Source of the DNA: Gossypium raimondii
Taxonomy: Eukaryota > Streptophyta > Magnoliopsida > Malvales > Malvaceae
DNA: 64,000 bases
Direction of reading: 5' to 3'
Assembly (NCBI RefSeq): GCF_025698545.1
Contig: NC_068571.1
Span: 43,867,733 to 43,931,732 of the forward strand
Program-made: the position numbers and the translations under genes
Notes under the pieces: model-generated
The model's input: the letters and a program-made list of their open reading frames with translations, nothing else
What the model was told of the DNA's origin: nothing
Database searches by the model: none
Shown here: in pieces, positions 48,157-59,467 of the stretch
Layout: the number at the start of each line of letters is the position of its first letter
How positions within the stretch are numbered: position 1 is the first letter of the stretch

Positions 48157-48789
48157 ATGATAGCATTAAGACCAGTTCTAGTTCCATACACTTCACAAAC
48201 CTTACTCACCAGCCATGGAAAACCCACCTTGATGATGAAACACAGAAATGAAATGTCTGAAAAAAAGCTTGTCTACAAGAACAGAAGGGTTGGAATCTTG
48301 GTAATAACAACAATGGCTGCTTCTTTTTCTTCTTCTTTAAATAATATTGCTTGTGGACTTGACTTGAGAATGGTGGCACCAGACCAAACAATTGAAGAAG
48401 CAAAAAATGGGATTCAAAATCATGCAAAGGGTTTATTACAAGTGAAGGACTTGATTGAATTAAAAGCATGGCGTGAAGCTCAAAAGGAATTAAGGAAGAG
48501 TTCGTCATTGTTGAAACAAGATATTTATACTATTATTCAAGCGAAACCTGGAAATGAAAGGCAAAATCTTAGGAAATTGTATTTTAATCTTTTTAATAGT
48601 GTTAGTAAGGTAAAATTGTGTTTTTCCCAATGTAAATTTTCTTTTTCTATTTTAATCCTTTTGATTTTGATTGGTTTTTTGAAAATTTTGCAGTTGGATT
48701 ATGCAGCAAGGGATGAAGATGAATCTAAAGTTTTGCAGTGTTACGATAAGATTGTTTTGGCTCTCAATGAAATTTTGTCAGAACTATGA
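48157..48789 (+). CDS. PQL3: PsbQ-like thylakoid lumen protein (PQL3-type)
   Basis: Exons 48157-48609 and 48694-48789 give 182 residues. The first 65 or so form a two-part targeting peptide: a basic plastid transit part, then KNRRVGILVITTMAA, a twin-arginine signal with a hydrophobic core ending IACG. The mature part is a PsbQ-type four-helix protein (EEAKNGIQNHAKGLLQVKDL, AWREAQKELRKSSSLLKQDI, then LDYAARDEDESKVLQCYDKI). PsbQ-like proteins PNSL2/PNSL3 are lumenal subunits of the chloroplast NDH complex; PQL3 is their less studied relative, and length and sequence fit PQL3 best from memory. The 84-bp intron has no stop and keeps frame, so an unspliced reading also appears open. Confidence 0.8.
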   Translation: MIALRPVLVPYTSQTLLTSHGKPTLMMKHRNEMSEKKLVYKNRRVGILVITTMAASFSSSLNNIACGLDLRMVAPDQTIEEAKNGIQNHAKGLLQVKDLIELKAWREAQKELRKSSSLLKQDIYTIIQAKPGNERQNLRKLYFNLFNSVSKVKLCFSQCKFSFSILILLILIGFLKILQLDYAARDEDESKVLQCYDKIVLALNEILSEL

Positions 48790-48829
48790 TCAAGTTTAGG
48801 TTAAATTGTGTTATTAGTCCCTTTTCTTT

Positions 48830-49530
48830 ATTTTGATCAATTTTAGTCATTGTACTTCTTGAGTTGGTCAATTTTAGTACAAGTACTTTTTCAAATTTTG
48901 AAACCTTAGTTTTAACCCAAATGGTAACATTTAAATCTACTTGATTAAATTCGATTACTGGTCTATAATTATAGATTTAGTCTATATTCTCTAATAGAAT
49001 AATACTTTTTAAAATTGAAAATTTCAATTTAAACGCAAATTATATGAAAATATCAAACACATAAAATTCTAAAAATAACTGAGCTTAAGTTAATTAATTA
49101 TTAAAATTTTAAAGTTCGAGTAAAAGTAACTAAATTAAAGTATAAAATTAACCTTTATAGTATTTTAGTATTTTTATAATTCAAGCTTTTTTATGTTCGT
49201 GAGGATGCAAGTATCTTTAAATGATAATATCCTACGAGGCAATGTGCTAGCCATATGTAGAAACTAACTTTATTTATGAAGGGCAACATGTACAGTTCTT
49301 TTTCTGTATAAACCCAGTTGTGAATGTAAACATTCAACTACAACTACAGGTAATCAAAACCGATAAATTACAGTAAAGGGTGAATAATCAGAATAACCCC
49401 ATTCCATATTTGTTCCTTCTAAAACTAAACGTTCGGTCTTGGACTCCTCCTATACCCTAGGATCTGATCACCTCGACCATCTGAAATATAATGTGCACAT
49501 TATGCTCCGGAAATAGTAACTTCGATGAAC
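48830..49530. other. Convergent 3' ends of the PsbQ-like gene and TIC40
   Basis: AT-rich, with a MITE-like stretch at about 48,850-49,120 related to 13,700-14,060. From about 49,260 the sequence is probably TIC40 3'-UTR (minus strand). No other gene seen. Confidence 0.45.
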
Positions 49531-49538
49531 AACCGAAA

Positions 49539-52500
49539 TCAAGGTGGCCCTGTCACTCCGGGGAAGAGTTCCGATATTTTGTTGAATACATCCATAACCT
49601 GAAATACGTAAACATATCTTATAAAACGAATTATATCGAGAGAGACAATCAAGAACCAGAAAATGGCAGCAAAGACTAAATAATAATATGATATTTTTGC
49701 AATGCTCAAATTAATTGGAACTTCTTATAAACATGGACAACATAAAATGTGAATAAAAAGGCCTAGATTACCTCCTTGTCATTTTGGTATTTTGCAATGC
49801 TCAGTGGGTTTTGTGAACACTATAAAAGCAGCAAATGGAAAAGACGTTAATTCTAACGAAATGCCATCGACCAAGATTATTAACAATTCATCAATAATAA
49901 ACCAGATAACATACATCCATGATAGCTGCTTGAACTCTAGGATTTTGAAATGCCATAGCAACTTCAGGATTGGCCATGATTTTGGATATTACTTCTTCAG
50001 GTGTAAGGCCAATCTGGTCTGCAAATTGGAAAGGAAGAGATTAAAACTTCTATTCAAGTAATAGACCATATTCGAGCATGAGAGAATAACAGTGAAACTA
50101 TCATGGAGGCCCCTATATTGGGAGTTAGATTGTATTTTGTCCCCTCTACTCAAAAAATGGGCAAATTAATCTCTATAGGTTAGATCAAAGAATAAACTGG
50201 TCATTGTATTAAAAATTTCATCCATTTCTAATGTTAAAAACTGGACATTGTACGTCAGCACGAGTACACATGACACGTCATGTATCACAGTTTTTAACAG
50301 TACAAATGGATGAAACTTTTAACAAAAAGAACCAATTTGCTCTTTGAATTAACGTAAAAGAACTAATTTGCCCATTTTTTGTGCAAGAGCAAAATACAAC
50401 CTAACTCCTAGTATGGGGCTCTATGGTACTTTTACCTCTAATAACTATATATATCTCACATATAAAGAATAAAAAAAGTTATAACATGTGCCGAGCAATT
50501 AATACATTATCTTCGAGCATTTGAACAATAAATGGTTCACTTACCGAATTGCTGCTTCACCTCAGGACTGTTGAGATCAAAGTTTTTCAAGGAATCCATC
50601 ATCCTATTGTCCCATTCGGAACTTCCACCCATATTATTTCTAATTAAGAAAAAATCAGACATGCATATAAGCATGTGAACGGATTCTTTTGGAGGCAATT
50701 CTTATAACTCTAAATCAAGAGAAAGACAAGCTGATAAAAAATAATCAAATGCAGAAGTCGGAACAAAGCTTACAGCATGTCTTGCAGTTGTTGACGGTAT
50801 TGAGGATTTTGTAGCATCCCTGCAAAAGGTATGCGTAACAGAAAGACAATTGATATGTACATACTAAAAATCTATCCCTTAATATAACAAGCATACAGGC
50901 ACCAAATCCATTAGCATGGACTTACATTTAAATGTCTCGGGGTTCCTCATTTCTTCTGGCAAATATCTGTATATGAATAAATAAATGATTATATTTCCTT
51001 AAGAGTAATAAATAGCACAGGTTGCACTAAAAAAAAGAAAAAGAAAATGTCGAGGAAAAGAGGCTTATATTACGGATAAACCATCTTCTGCACCGTTGGA
51101 TCTTCCAACATTTTCTCTAAAGCATCCACAGATAAACCCGGACCTGCTTTTCCTGCAAATGTAACAAAATGCTTTATTAAATATTACGGAGAGAGTACAA
51201 AGAAACTAGAAAGCACTCCCAAAATATGCACATGCATTATTAAATTATATGTATAGCACAATCAAGTAGCTTTAAGCAGTTACTTAATCCTACACTGCTC
51301 GGTGCCTACTATTAATGTTTCTTTTATTTTATCATACATAGCATAACTCAATTTATTTTATCCCCCATTGTTATACAATTTATTGATCTGTAACATGTTG
51401 AGAAAACACATTTTTCCCTTTTTGCTCAAGTCATCATGTTATTACTTATTACCTCCATAGTCCTAGTAAAATTTTTAGAAATGGTTAAATAACTGTTTGG
51501 GGCCTGAACATTTTTTTTTGGGTCCAAGGAAGGCCCTAAACTTGGCAATTGTTCCAACATTGGGACTTAAACTTTTTTTGTCCAAGTTAGTCCTTGAACA
51601 TGGCAATTGTTTCCATATTGGGGCCTAAACTTGACAATTGTTCTCACATTGGAACTTGAACTTTAGGGTTTTCAAGGAAATATCAAGGACTAACTTGGAC
51701 AAATAAAAGTTCAAGCCCCAATGTGAAAATAATTGTCAAGTTCAGGGTCTAACTTGGGCAAAAAGAGTTCAGGCCCCAATGTGGAAACAATTGCCAAGTT
51801 TAGGGCCTAATTTGGACAAAAAACAAGTCCACACCCTAAAATGAAATAGTTGCCAAGTTTAAGCCCCAAAAAGTGATTTAACCCTTTTAGAAAATGGGAA
51901 AACAAGAAGAGATAAAAGTGTTGTGATTGACCCAAAAATCTCCCTGTTCTTCATCCTTCCTTATAGACTGTTATTACGACGACTACAAACCAAAATGCAT
52001 CACACTTTCATTTCAAATTATCATTTGATCAGAATTCAATTGGCTCCTGACATACCAGTTGACTGATAACCACCAAAAGCACTGGTATCCTGCTTTGATG
52101 CAGCTCCATTATCAGAGACCTTCAGACATCATTCAAAATTTTAATTTTCCACAATAGATGCTTTGAAATTACAGAAATTAATCAAAACTACGACAGTCTC
52201 ATAGCAAGAGCTTAATGAAAAACTTACATCCTTGGGAATTTGAGCATTGTTTGATGAACTTGTCTCAGCCACATCTTCAAAAGCACTCTTCTGCACAGTT
52301 TCTTCTGGAGAAACATCTACAAAAGCTGCAAACAGAACTTTGAATCAGTCTCGAAACAATCTCAAGAAAAACATTAGCAATTAGAATGAATTGGGTGGTT
52401 TATTTGAAGCAGAAAATTTCGTTGATACTAGACCTCAGTTTTGTTAGTTTTATAATTGTTTCATGTACATGAATGGACCATATAATGTTCCATTTTACCG

Positions 52501-54264
52501 CAAAAAGGGAAGAGTTGCACATTATAAAATATCATGTGGCAACAATAAAAGTTCTATTTTACCATATTTCTTTGGTTCTGCTTTTTCTGTTTCACTTTTT
52601 CCTTTGGTTGATGGATCAATCACCGGGGCTGCTTCAACTTTTGTTGCAGGTACATCAACCGTAACGCTAGTTTTTTGAGAAGAAGATGGAGAAGGGGATG
52701 TGACAGGTCCTGGTGACGGAGGTGTTGGAAAAGGAAACGGGGATCCCGAAGGAAAAGCAGCATTGGCAAATTGGTTATTTTGTGTATTCATTTGGCCCAT
52801 CATAGTTTTGAAAGCTTGCTGCATTGCATATTTCTGAATAACCGAAAGTTAGATATCATAAATCAATGAAATAAAAGAGCTATTCAACAACCTGCTCCAT
52901 TGAGTGTCAAAGTTTAAGCCATTTGCATCATCTTAAGCACATAAAGAGATATCAAGGCACGACTTAGTAACAACTCGATGGCCATGAAAGAGATATGTAA
53001 CAAACCGTGATAGGCTTTCATTATATTTATGACAGCCAAGAAACTTACTATAGCACAAAATTTATGTATCACGCCATTGAAGGGCTCTTAGAGTCAAGCC
53101 ATAACACAAAATTTAAGTCACAACTTATACAACTAGCTCTTTACTTGCCGGATTGTATTCTACATCTTGAATCCATAATTTAAAAACAACTTTGTTCTCG
53201 ACAACAACCACCATGCCAATTTTCATTGCTTCATACGCAATTCTACTTCCAAAACTATAACATAAGACTTGATTATACAACTTATAGGCAAAACGATACA
53301 ACCATACCTCATATGAGAAAAAACCCTCACCTTTAAGCTTGAAGCTACCTGTCATTTCAATTAACTTCATTATGATATATACAAAAGAAAAGCGCGAGCA
53401 CACACACACATTTCCATTATTAATAAAATAACATTAAAAGTACCACTCGGAAAGGGGAAAAAAAAGGGATTATGCTCACCCATGTAAAGAGTGCTGAGAG
53501 CCCAACACCTACTCCAATCCAGAAAAGCGGCGACCCTCTGTGAAATACAAACATTATGTTCACAAAACATAAACACACCCGCAAATATATTCGACTTATC
53601 ATTACTTTCTCTTAGCTTTCAAGTACAAGTAAATAGATTATCATTATTTCAATAAAAATTAGTTTAACTGTTAAAGTTTGATATAAATTCAAATATGGTA
53701 GTTTCATATACGAGAAAAACAATATAGCATTCCATTATCCATGAAAATGATTAAAAATGGATAAATGACTAAAATGAAACAAACAATCCTCATAAAGACT
53801 ACTACTTTTTTTAAGTCCAAAATGTAAAGTACATTTTTTTTTTCCATTTTCAAAAGCAGAAATTAACAAAAATTTACATTTGAGAGGACGGCGGTGGCAC
53901 AGTTGGATAAGGGTTAACTCCAACTGATGAAGTTTGTTGATTACTTGAAGAAGAAATGCTCGCAAACCTTTCGTCTATAGATTTTCTGAAAACTGCATTA
54001 ACCCCCAAAAAAAAAGATCAAATTTTTACCATAAGAAAAAAAACAAAAAAAGAGAGGGAAAATTAGAAAAATACCAATTTGGGGAAGACGTCGTGGAGGA
54101 GTAGAGTGGGCGGAGCTGGAGATTCGGGAACAGCGAGGGGTAATCTTGGAAGATGGAAAAGTGAAGATTTTGGTAGGGGTTTTCAGAGCGTTATTGTACG
54201 GTAAAAGATTAAGCTTTGGAGGTGAAGAAGACGATGAAACTAATGCCATATTCATATTTTCCAT
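49539..54264 (-). CDS. TIC40: TIC40, chloroplast inner-envelope import co-chaperone
   Basis: Fourteen exons give 428 residues: 54264-54075, 53992-53878, 53537-53480, 53348-53331, 52833-52563, 52325-52228, 52119-52056, 51152-51074, 50966-50926, 50819-50774, 50639-50545, 50018-49915, 49819-49772, 49598-49539. TIC40 sits in the inner envelope and, on the stromal side, links the import channel TIC110 with HSP93. Seen are a Ser/Pro-rich transit peptide, one membrane helix (SPLFWIGVGVGLSALF), a Pro/Ser-rich linker, and C-terminal STI1/Hop-like DP repeats (LEDPTVQKMVYPYLPEEM, NPQYRQQLQDML, MANPEVAMAFQNPRVQ). Exon 4 is a microexon of 18 bases (VASSLK). Two introns carry foldback MITEs. Confidence 0.94.
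50092..50436. repeat. Foldback MITE in a TIC40 intron
   Basis: Left arm CATGGAGGCCCCTATATTGG...TTGTATTTTGTCCCC and right arm ...GCAAAATACAACCTAACTCC...GGGGCTCTATGGTACTTTTAC are complementary over about 80 bases. It is the best preserved copy of the family also seen at 35,490 and 39,601. Confidence 0.7.
51484..51885. repeat. Long foldback element in a TIC40 intron
   Basis: A stretch of about 400 bases whose two halves are reverse complements. Each arm contains two or three repeats of GGGGCCTGAACTT, TTTGTCCAAGTTAG and AACTTGGCAATTGTTTCC. The outer ends are TTAAATAACTGTTTGGGGC and GCCCCAAAAAGTGATTTAAC. If transcribed in the pre-mRNA it would fold into a long hairpin. Confidence 0.75.
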
Positions 54265-54419
54265 TGAATTTAACAAAACCCCAATTGAAATAAATGGGAG
54301 CTGAAGAGTGTGAGGAGAGTGAGAAAGGGGGGACGAAGAACACAATGGGATAAACGACGCCGGAAAATGTTATATGTTTTATATTCGTACCCTAAACTAA
54401 AGTTTTGTTACTTTAGGTG

Positions 54420-55024
54420 GTGTTTGTTTGTTTGGATAACTGGTCTCGGAATAGGATCTTGCTATCCCCACCTTCGAGTGGTCTCAGTTTCAAAATAGAA
54501 TCGATGATGAAATGAGTTAGATTGTTAATTGAATAAATTATTAGAAACGTACAAAAATTAGATTAATCGTCAATTTATATATTCAACCGATTCATGAGAC
54601 AGTCAATCCAATCCTAATTTTATACCAATACCTTAATCAATTTTCATTCCCAATCAATTCAATTCAATTGATTAGTATAATTCTAAACATCTAATTATCA
54701 TTTTATTAGATTGACATTTCGAAAAACTAAATAATTACTGAGACCAATTTAATTAAAAACAATTTATAAGTATATACATATCACTTTTTAATGACAAATT
54801 GGTGTTTTAATATTTGATCTAAATTATTTTAGATCAAATTATATTTATAATCTTTTATTGTATTTAAATTTAAGATTAAGCGTTTAAAATTCAAAAGCTC
54901 AAAAAGTATAAAGTTGATAAAAATCGATCATTCAATATAACTATTTAATTATATCAAGGATAAAAACAATAAAATTAAAAAATCAATTTACAAACGTAAC
55001 CTCACTCCCAACTTTTAACCCTAA
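54420..55024. other. Upstream spacer of TIC40
   Basis: AT-rich sequence with TCAATT and ATTGA words. No gene seen. The right edge is the TAA target site of the TIR element. Confidence 0.45.
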
Positions 55025-55329
55025 CACTGTGTTTGGTTCAATGTATTAGGTAATCCATTACTGACCGATTACGCGCCTATTACATTACGCCCCTAATCCG
55101 GCGTTTGGTTCATTGTAATAGGTATTACGCTGTAATACAATCCCGACCTAATCCCCAAATTCCACCTTTTCTAATCCCTTCCCAAATCGAGTAATAGGTA
55201 TTACGTCCGCTTCCCTCCCAACTCTCTATTTTACCCTCCCTCCCTACCCGACCCTCTCCTCTTACATCCCAAATCGCAATCGACGGAGGCCGGAACCCGA
55301 CTCTGAATCCGCCTCCTCCTCGCACATTC

Positions 55330-57446
55330 CTAAAACCAGAAGACAAATTCAATTTGGGCTACATCATCTACTTCACTTTGGGCGTTGGCTTTCTCCTCCC
55401 ATGGAATAGCTTCATCACTGCCGTCGATTTAGGATGTTCATGAGCGATATCGTCATGAGTCCCATTCAAGTCATTGGGCGCTTTAATGAACGTTTTTGTT
55501 ATCTCTTGCATCATGCAAAGCACGTGTGGTCATGGATGATGAGCTAAATATATTACCAATTTCATCTCATATAAAATCAATAACCCAGTTCCGATTAATG
55601 AGGTATCTATCGACTTCTTTATTGAGTATGGGTCGATTGGAAATGTTCGGTGTTTTGTCTTGTGTATCATGATTCTAGAAACTATAAACATTTTTTGTAG
55701 TCTTTGTAGGAAACTTTAATTTAACCTTTTGTTTACAACCACATTTTCCAACATTCAATAGAAAAGTTACAGAGAATGTGAGTCCGTAGAAATCTTTGAA
55801 ATAACTTTCTTTGGCAACCACATTTCATCAACATAAGTTAGGAAAGTCACTTGGGAATGTGAAGGCATTTTATGCACAGTAATTTTTTTCGACTCGATTG
55901 GCAAAAGGACCACGAAGGGTTGTCGAATCTGGCGGGACTGAAGAATTTAAAACAAGAACTAAGTGAGGATTTTCTGTTGGTCCTTTGATAAAGAAGTGTT
56001 GTACCTTTGGATCGTAGGAAGCTGTATCTCCTTTACTATTTTCGCATGTGGCTAACAAATTTGGCTAACTTTTGCTGGAATATTTGATGGGTATATTTTT
56101 TTCTAGGGAAAAGTGTTGTTACATTTCTTGATGCAATTTTGGACAAGAGCTGCTTGACAGTTTGCTTTTGCTTTTGCTTTCGTGGTCGTGGGAAATCACA
56201 AGACTTTTCGGCTTAGCGTCATTGGTGCTATTCTTCTTTGGGTAAGATGAATTTATGTTATGAAAATCTTTTACCTTTTATATAATTTCCTTTTCTTGTT
56301 TCCATTTCATCTTTGTTCAATCTAATGAGAGAACTTATTCTAATAGGTACTTAAAGGAGTCATTAGTACTTGAAAGTTGCCTTGATTCGCCAGGTATGTA
56401 ATAAAGCTCTTGATGACACTATGAACTCTGAATCTTGAACCACTTGTAACATTTTTCCTCTACCACACATGGTCTATGGCTATGCTTTTTATATGGTGTA
56501 ATAGAAATTAAACCATAGTTACTATTAGTACCCATGTGGTCGGTAGTTTCACTTGAATATTCCTGGATACAAAATTCATTTCTTTCATTTTTTATCTTTT
56601 GTATTGAATCATATTATATGAAGAATTGTGCTGCTTCCTCGTCTAATGAAATTTTAATTTGTCAAATTGTTGGTTTTTGCGCAGGGGTCCTTGTTTCAAT
56701 GCTAAGGATCCTAACCAAAGCTGTATTTCCACAATGTGCTGATGGCTTGAGAAAGAGTGCCTACCTTTACTTTTTTACTAGCATTGTGTTTATGGTCATA
56801 TGCATAGTCTTGTACAATGTGGCACACAAACTTCCGATTATGCAAGACTATGAGGAGTTAAAGGTGAGGTCATTAAGGAGGAAAAAGAGAAAAGTCCCAT
56901 GACCGGGCCTGTTTGGAGAGCAACCTTGTAGAATATAGTAGGAACAGTCAAGTGGTATGGATTTAGGATCGTCCTCATATATGTTGTGACTTTATCAATA
57001 TTTCGGGATACATCACGGAGGATGTGCACTCATTGGTTCTCAAGGATGGTATCTGGTCCTCCTTATAACGAGCTACAATGTGTTTGACTGGTTGGCAAAT
57101 CGTTGACTATAGTCTATCTCCTTGAAAATGCAAAGGTTGCTATTTCCGCTTGTGTTGTGAGGTTCTTGTTCTTTCCTCTCTTCATAGGTTGCTTGCGGCC
57201 CTCGGCTCTTCCGAACGAGTTTCGGCCTCGTTCTTGACTTGCCTTCTAAGTCTAACTAATGGCTACTTGACAAGTGTGTTAATGATCATGGCTCCCAAAT
57301 CATCCGGATACAACACGCAGAGACTTCGGCATTGTTATGGTGTTGTTTCTAGTAGTTGGTCCGCATCGGGATCGATCATAGCTTGGTTCGGGTCATCGAT
57401 CATCGACCAAGATCTCTCCAACAGTGGCGCTATGAATTTGTGCTAA
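55330..57446 (+). pseudogene. Broken copy of an equilibrative nucleoside transporter gene
   Basis: Three regions match plant ENT1/ENT8-type transporters: the first membrane segment (NLGYIIYFTLGVGFLLPWNS, about 55,345-55,430), a middle part (GVLVSMLRILTKAVFPQ to YNVAHKLP, about 56,680-56,840), and a C-terminal part (SLTNGYLTSVLMIMAPK, about 57,230-57,300). Intact family members have 11 membrane helices and move nucleosides with protons across membranes. Several exons are missing or out of frame. Splice-like sites remain, for example TTTGCGCAG|GG before the middle part, so the copy came from genomic DNA rather than mRNA. It lies wholly inside the TIR element. Confidence 0.82.
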
Positions 57447-57820
57447 TGATGTTTTACCTTTGTAAAGTTTATCTAAAAGCCGTTGTTTGTAGCAGTGTTT
57501 TCTTCAAATTGTATGATGAATACTGTGCCTGAAGTGTGCATATCTGCTTTCAATGTATGCCTGTATCTTAAAAACATGAAAAAGAAAAAATGGAAACATT
57601 TGGCTATTATCTGCTTTTAGTCTAGTTTGCTTCCATTGGATGTTGCAGCAAATATAGTTATAGAGTTTAAATAGGAAAATTGGAGTGAGCTACGGTATTG
57701 AATTTCTATGATGTTGCAAGCAAATATAGTTATAATATATTTAATAATAATTATGTTAATTTATATTTTACAAGATTATCATATATTATGATTTGAGCAA
57801 ATTCATATAAGAATATTAAT

Positions 57821-58130
57821 TATTAAGAATTTTATTAAATTATATATTTTAATTAAAATATATTTAATAATAATTATGTTTAAATATGATTAAATTATTT
57901 ATCATTGATATTAATAATCTTATTAAAATTTAAATAACAATAACAATAATAATTTACCAAAACAAATTTACGCTAATTATTAAGAATTTTATTAAATTAT
58001 ATATTTTAATTAAAATATATTTAATAATAATTATGTTTAAATATGATTAAATTATTTATTATTGATAATAATAATCTTATTAAAATTTAAATAACAATAA
58101 CAATAATCATTTACCAAAACAAATTTATGC
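57821..58130. repeat. Tandem duplication with 157-bp period
   Basis: A unit running from TAAGAATTTTATTAAATTAT through AATAACAATAACAATAAT to ACCAAAACAAATTTA(C/T)GCTAA occurs twice in a row (starts near 57,824 and 57,981) with few differences. It lies between the transporter remnant and the right end of the TIR element. Confidence 0.85.
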
Positions 58131-58400
58131 TAACGGTATTCTAGTCATTTTAGTTTTTTCATTATCTATTACACCTCTATTCCATTCAACCAAACACAAG
58201 ATTCTTATTACGCCTATTCCATTACATTCAACCAAACATTTGATTTCTATTACACCTCTATTCTATTACACCTCTAATCCATTACACCTCTAATCCAATA
58301 CATCTCTAATCCAATACAGCGAACCAAACGTGCTCTAAAATTAAACCCTGCTGAAAATATATTCCACAATCCACAAAAATCCCTTTTATATTTTCTTGCC

Positions 58401-58880
58401 ATGGATCAACAAACACCATCACTGCTACACATCCATGTAAAGCTCCTAGGTTTCAGCCTCCACTCCATCACTCCTTGGCCCAATAACCCCTCCATTTTCT
58501 ACCTCAACGGCAAACGAATCTCACGCGTTGAAATCCTCGGTGTAGTCACTTCCCGTGACTATAAACCCAACAAATTCCTTAGATTCACCCTCGACGACGG
58601 CACCCATTCTATTACTTGCGTTCTCTGGCTTAACCACCTCACTTCCCCTTTCTTCGCTTCCCGTCAACCCGCTACGCTTCGGGTTATTTCTGATTTGGCT
58701 AAATGCTTCGCCGATGATATCCAGTTTGGGAAAGTGGCTAGAGTTCGTGGGAGGGTTAGTAGCTATAGAGGTGATTTGCAGGTCACTGTTTCTGATGTTG
58801 TTATTGAAAGGGATCCTGATGCTGAGACTTTGCATCGCCTTGATTGTATTAGTTTGGGTCGCCGGTGTTACTTCGGTTAG
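58401..58880 (+). CDS. STN1: CST complex subunit STN1
   Basis: A single exon of 159 residues, the size of plant STN1, which consists of one OB-fold. STN1 joins CTC1 and TEN1 in the CST complex that protects telomere ends and helps fill in the C-strand. The sequence shows the OB-fold pattern: FYLNGKRISRVEILGVV, FLRFTLDDGTHSITCVLW (strand turns with DDGT), FGKVARVRGRVSSYRGDLQV, and a closing helix. The ATG at 58401 follows a CTTGCC context. The TIR element ends 65 bp before it, so core promoter and leader must be very short or lie in the element. Confidence 0.9.
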   Translation: MDQQTPSLLHIHVKLLGFSLHSITPWPNNPSIFYLNGKRISRVEILGVVTSRDYKPNKFLRFTLDDGTHSITCVLWLNHLTSPFFASRQPATLRVISDLAKCFADDIQFGKVARVRGRVSSYRGDLQVTVSDVVIERDPDAETLHRLDCISLGRRCYFG

Positions 58881-59467
58881 CTCCGGCCAAGATTAAAAGC
58901 AAATTAATTGAATTAGGCAGTTTTGTAGACAGTGAATTAGACTGGTCGATTTGATTTTGATGAATCTTATTATTACAGTCAATATTTCTGTATTTGATAG
59001 ATATCTTCCAATAATGTGATATTGTGTTCTCTATCTGCAAGATTAAAAAAAATCAAAACTTTAAAACATCTAAATCAAATTCAATATAACTTTTTATCCA
59101 ACCCAACAAGTTCTTAACCCAGCAAATCTGATCCATTTCAATTGGCTCAACCAGCATTTCACCATGTCATCCAAAATTTGCATAATTGCAAGTATTCCTT
59201 GAAATAAAAGTATAATACAAAATTTAGCATAGTGTTATTAGTAAGCAAATGTACTACTAATTAAGCAAGAACTTGATCAACAATTTCTGTTAAGGAAAAT
59301 AGTACATGAAAACCCTTCAAAACACCAAAAATATGCAAAAAATGGAATTGGGATATGTTCAATTTGATACTCCAGTGATGGTTCAATTTGATGCTCCAGT
59401 GATGGTTTTTAAAAGCTATGCTACATGAAGTTATGAAATCTAAGCTCTCCAGTCACTCGCACTTTTT

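Larger units (their letters stand above)
55025..58335. mobile_element. PIF/Harbinger-like TIR element carrying a host gene copy
   Basis: The left end CACTGTGTTTGGTTC and the reverse complement of the right end GAGCACGTTTGGTTC share GTTTGGTTC, then TGTATT. TAA stands on both sides (55022-55024 and 58336-58338). A GTTTGGTT-type terminus with a TAA/TTA duplication is characteristic of PIF/Harbinger and Tourist elements. Subterminal zones on both sides repeat AATCCATTAC/ATTACACCTC and CAACCAAAC words. Instead of transposase the interior holds a broken nucleoside-transporter gene copy and a 157-bp tandem duplication. The two ends could instead belong to two separate MITEs. Confidence 0.6.

Noticed and set aside
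52463-52678. Plus-strand frames over TIC40 exon 5
   Set aside because: Shadows of TIC40 on the opposite strand.
55125-55352. Gly/Arg-rich minus-strand frame
   Set aside because: Complement of the CCTCC-rich start of the transporter remnant; no domain.
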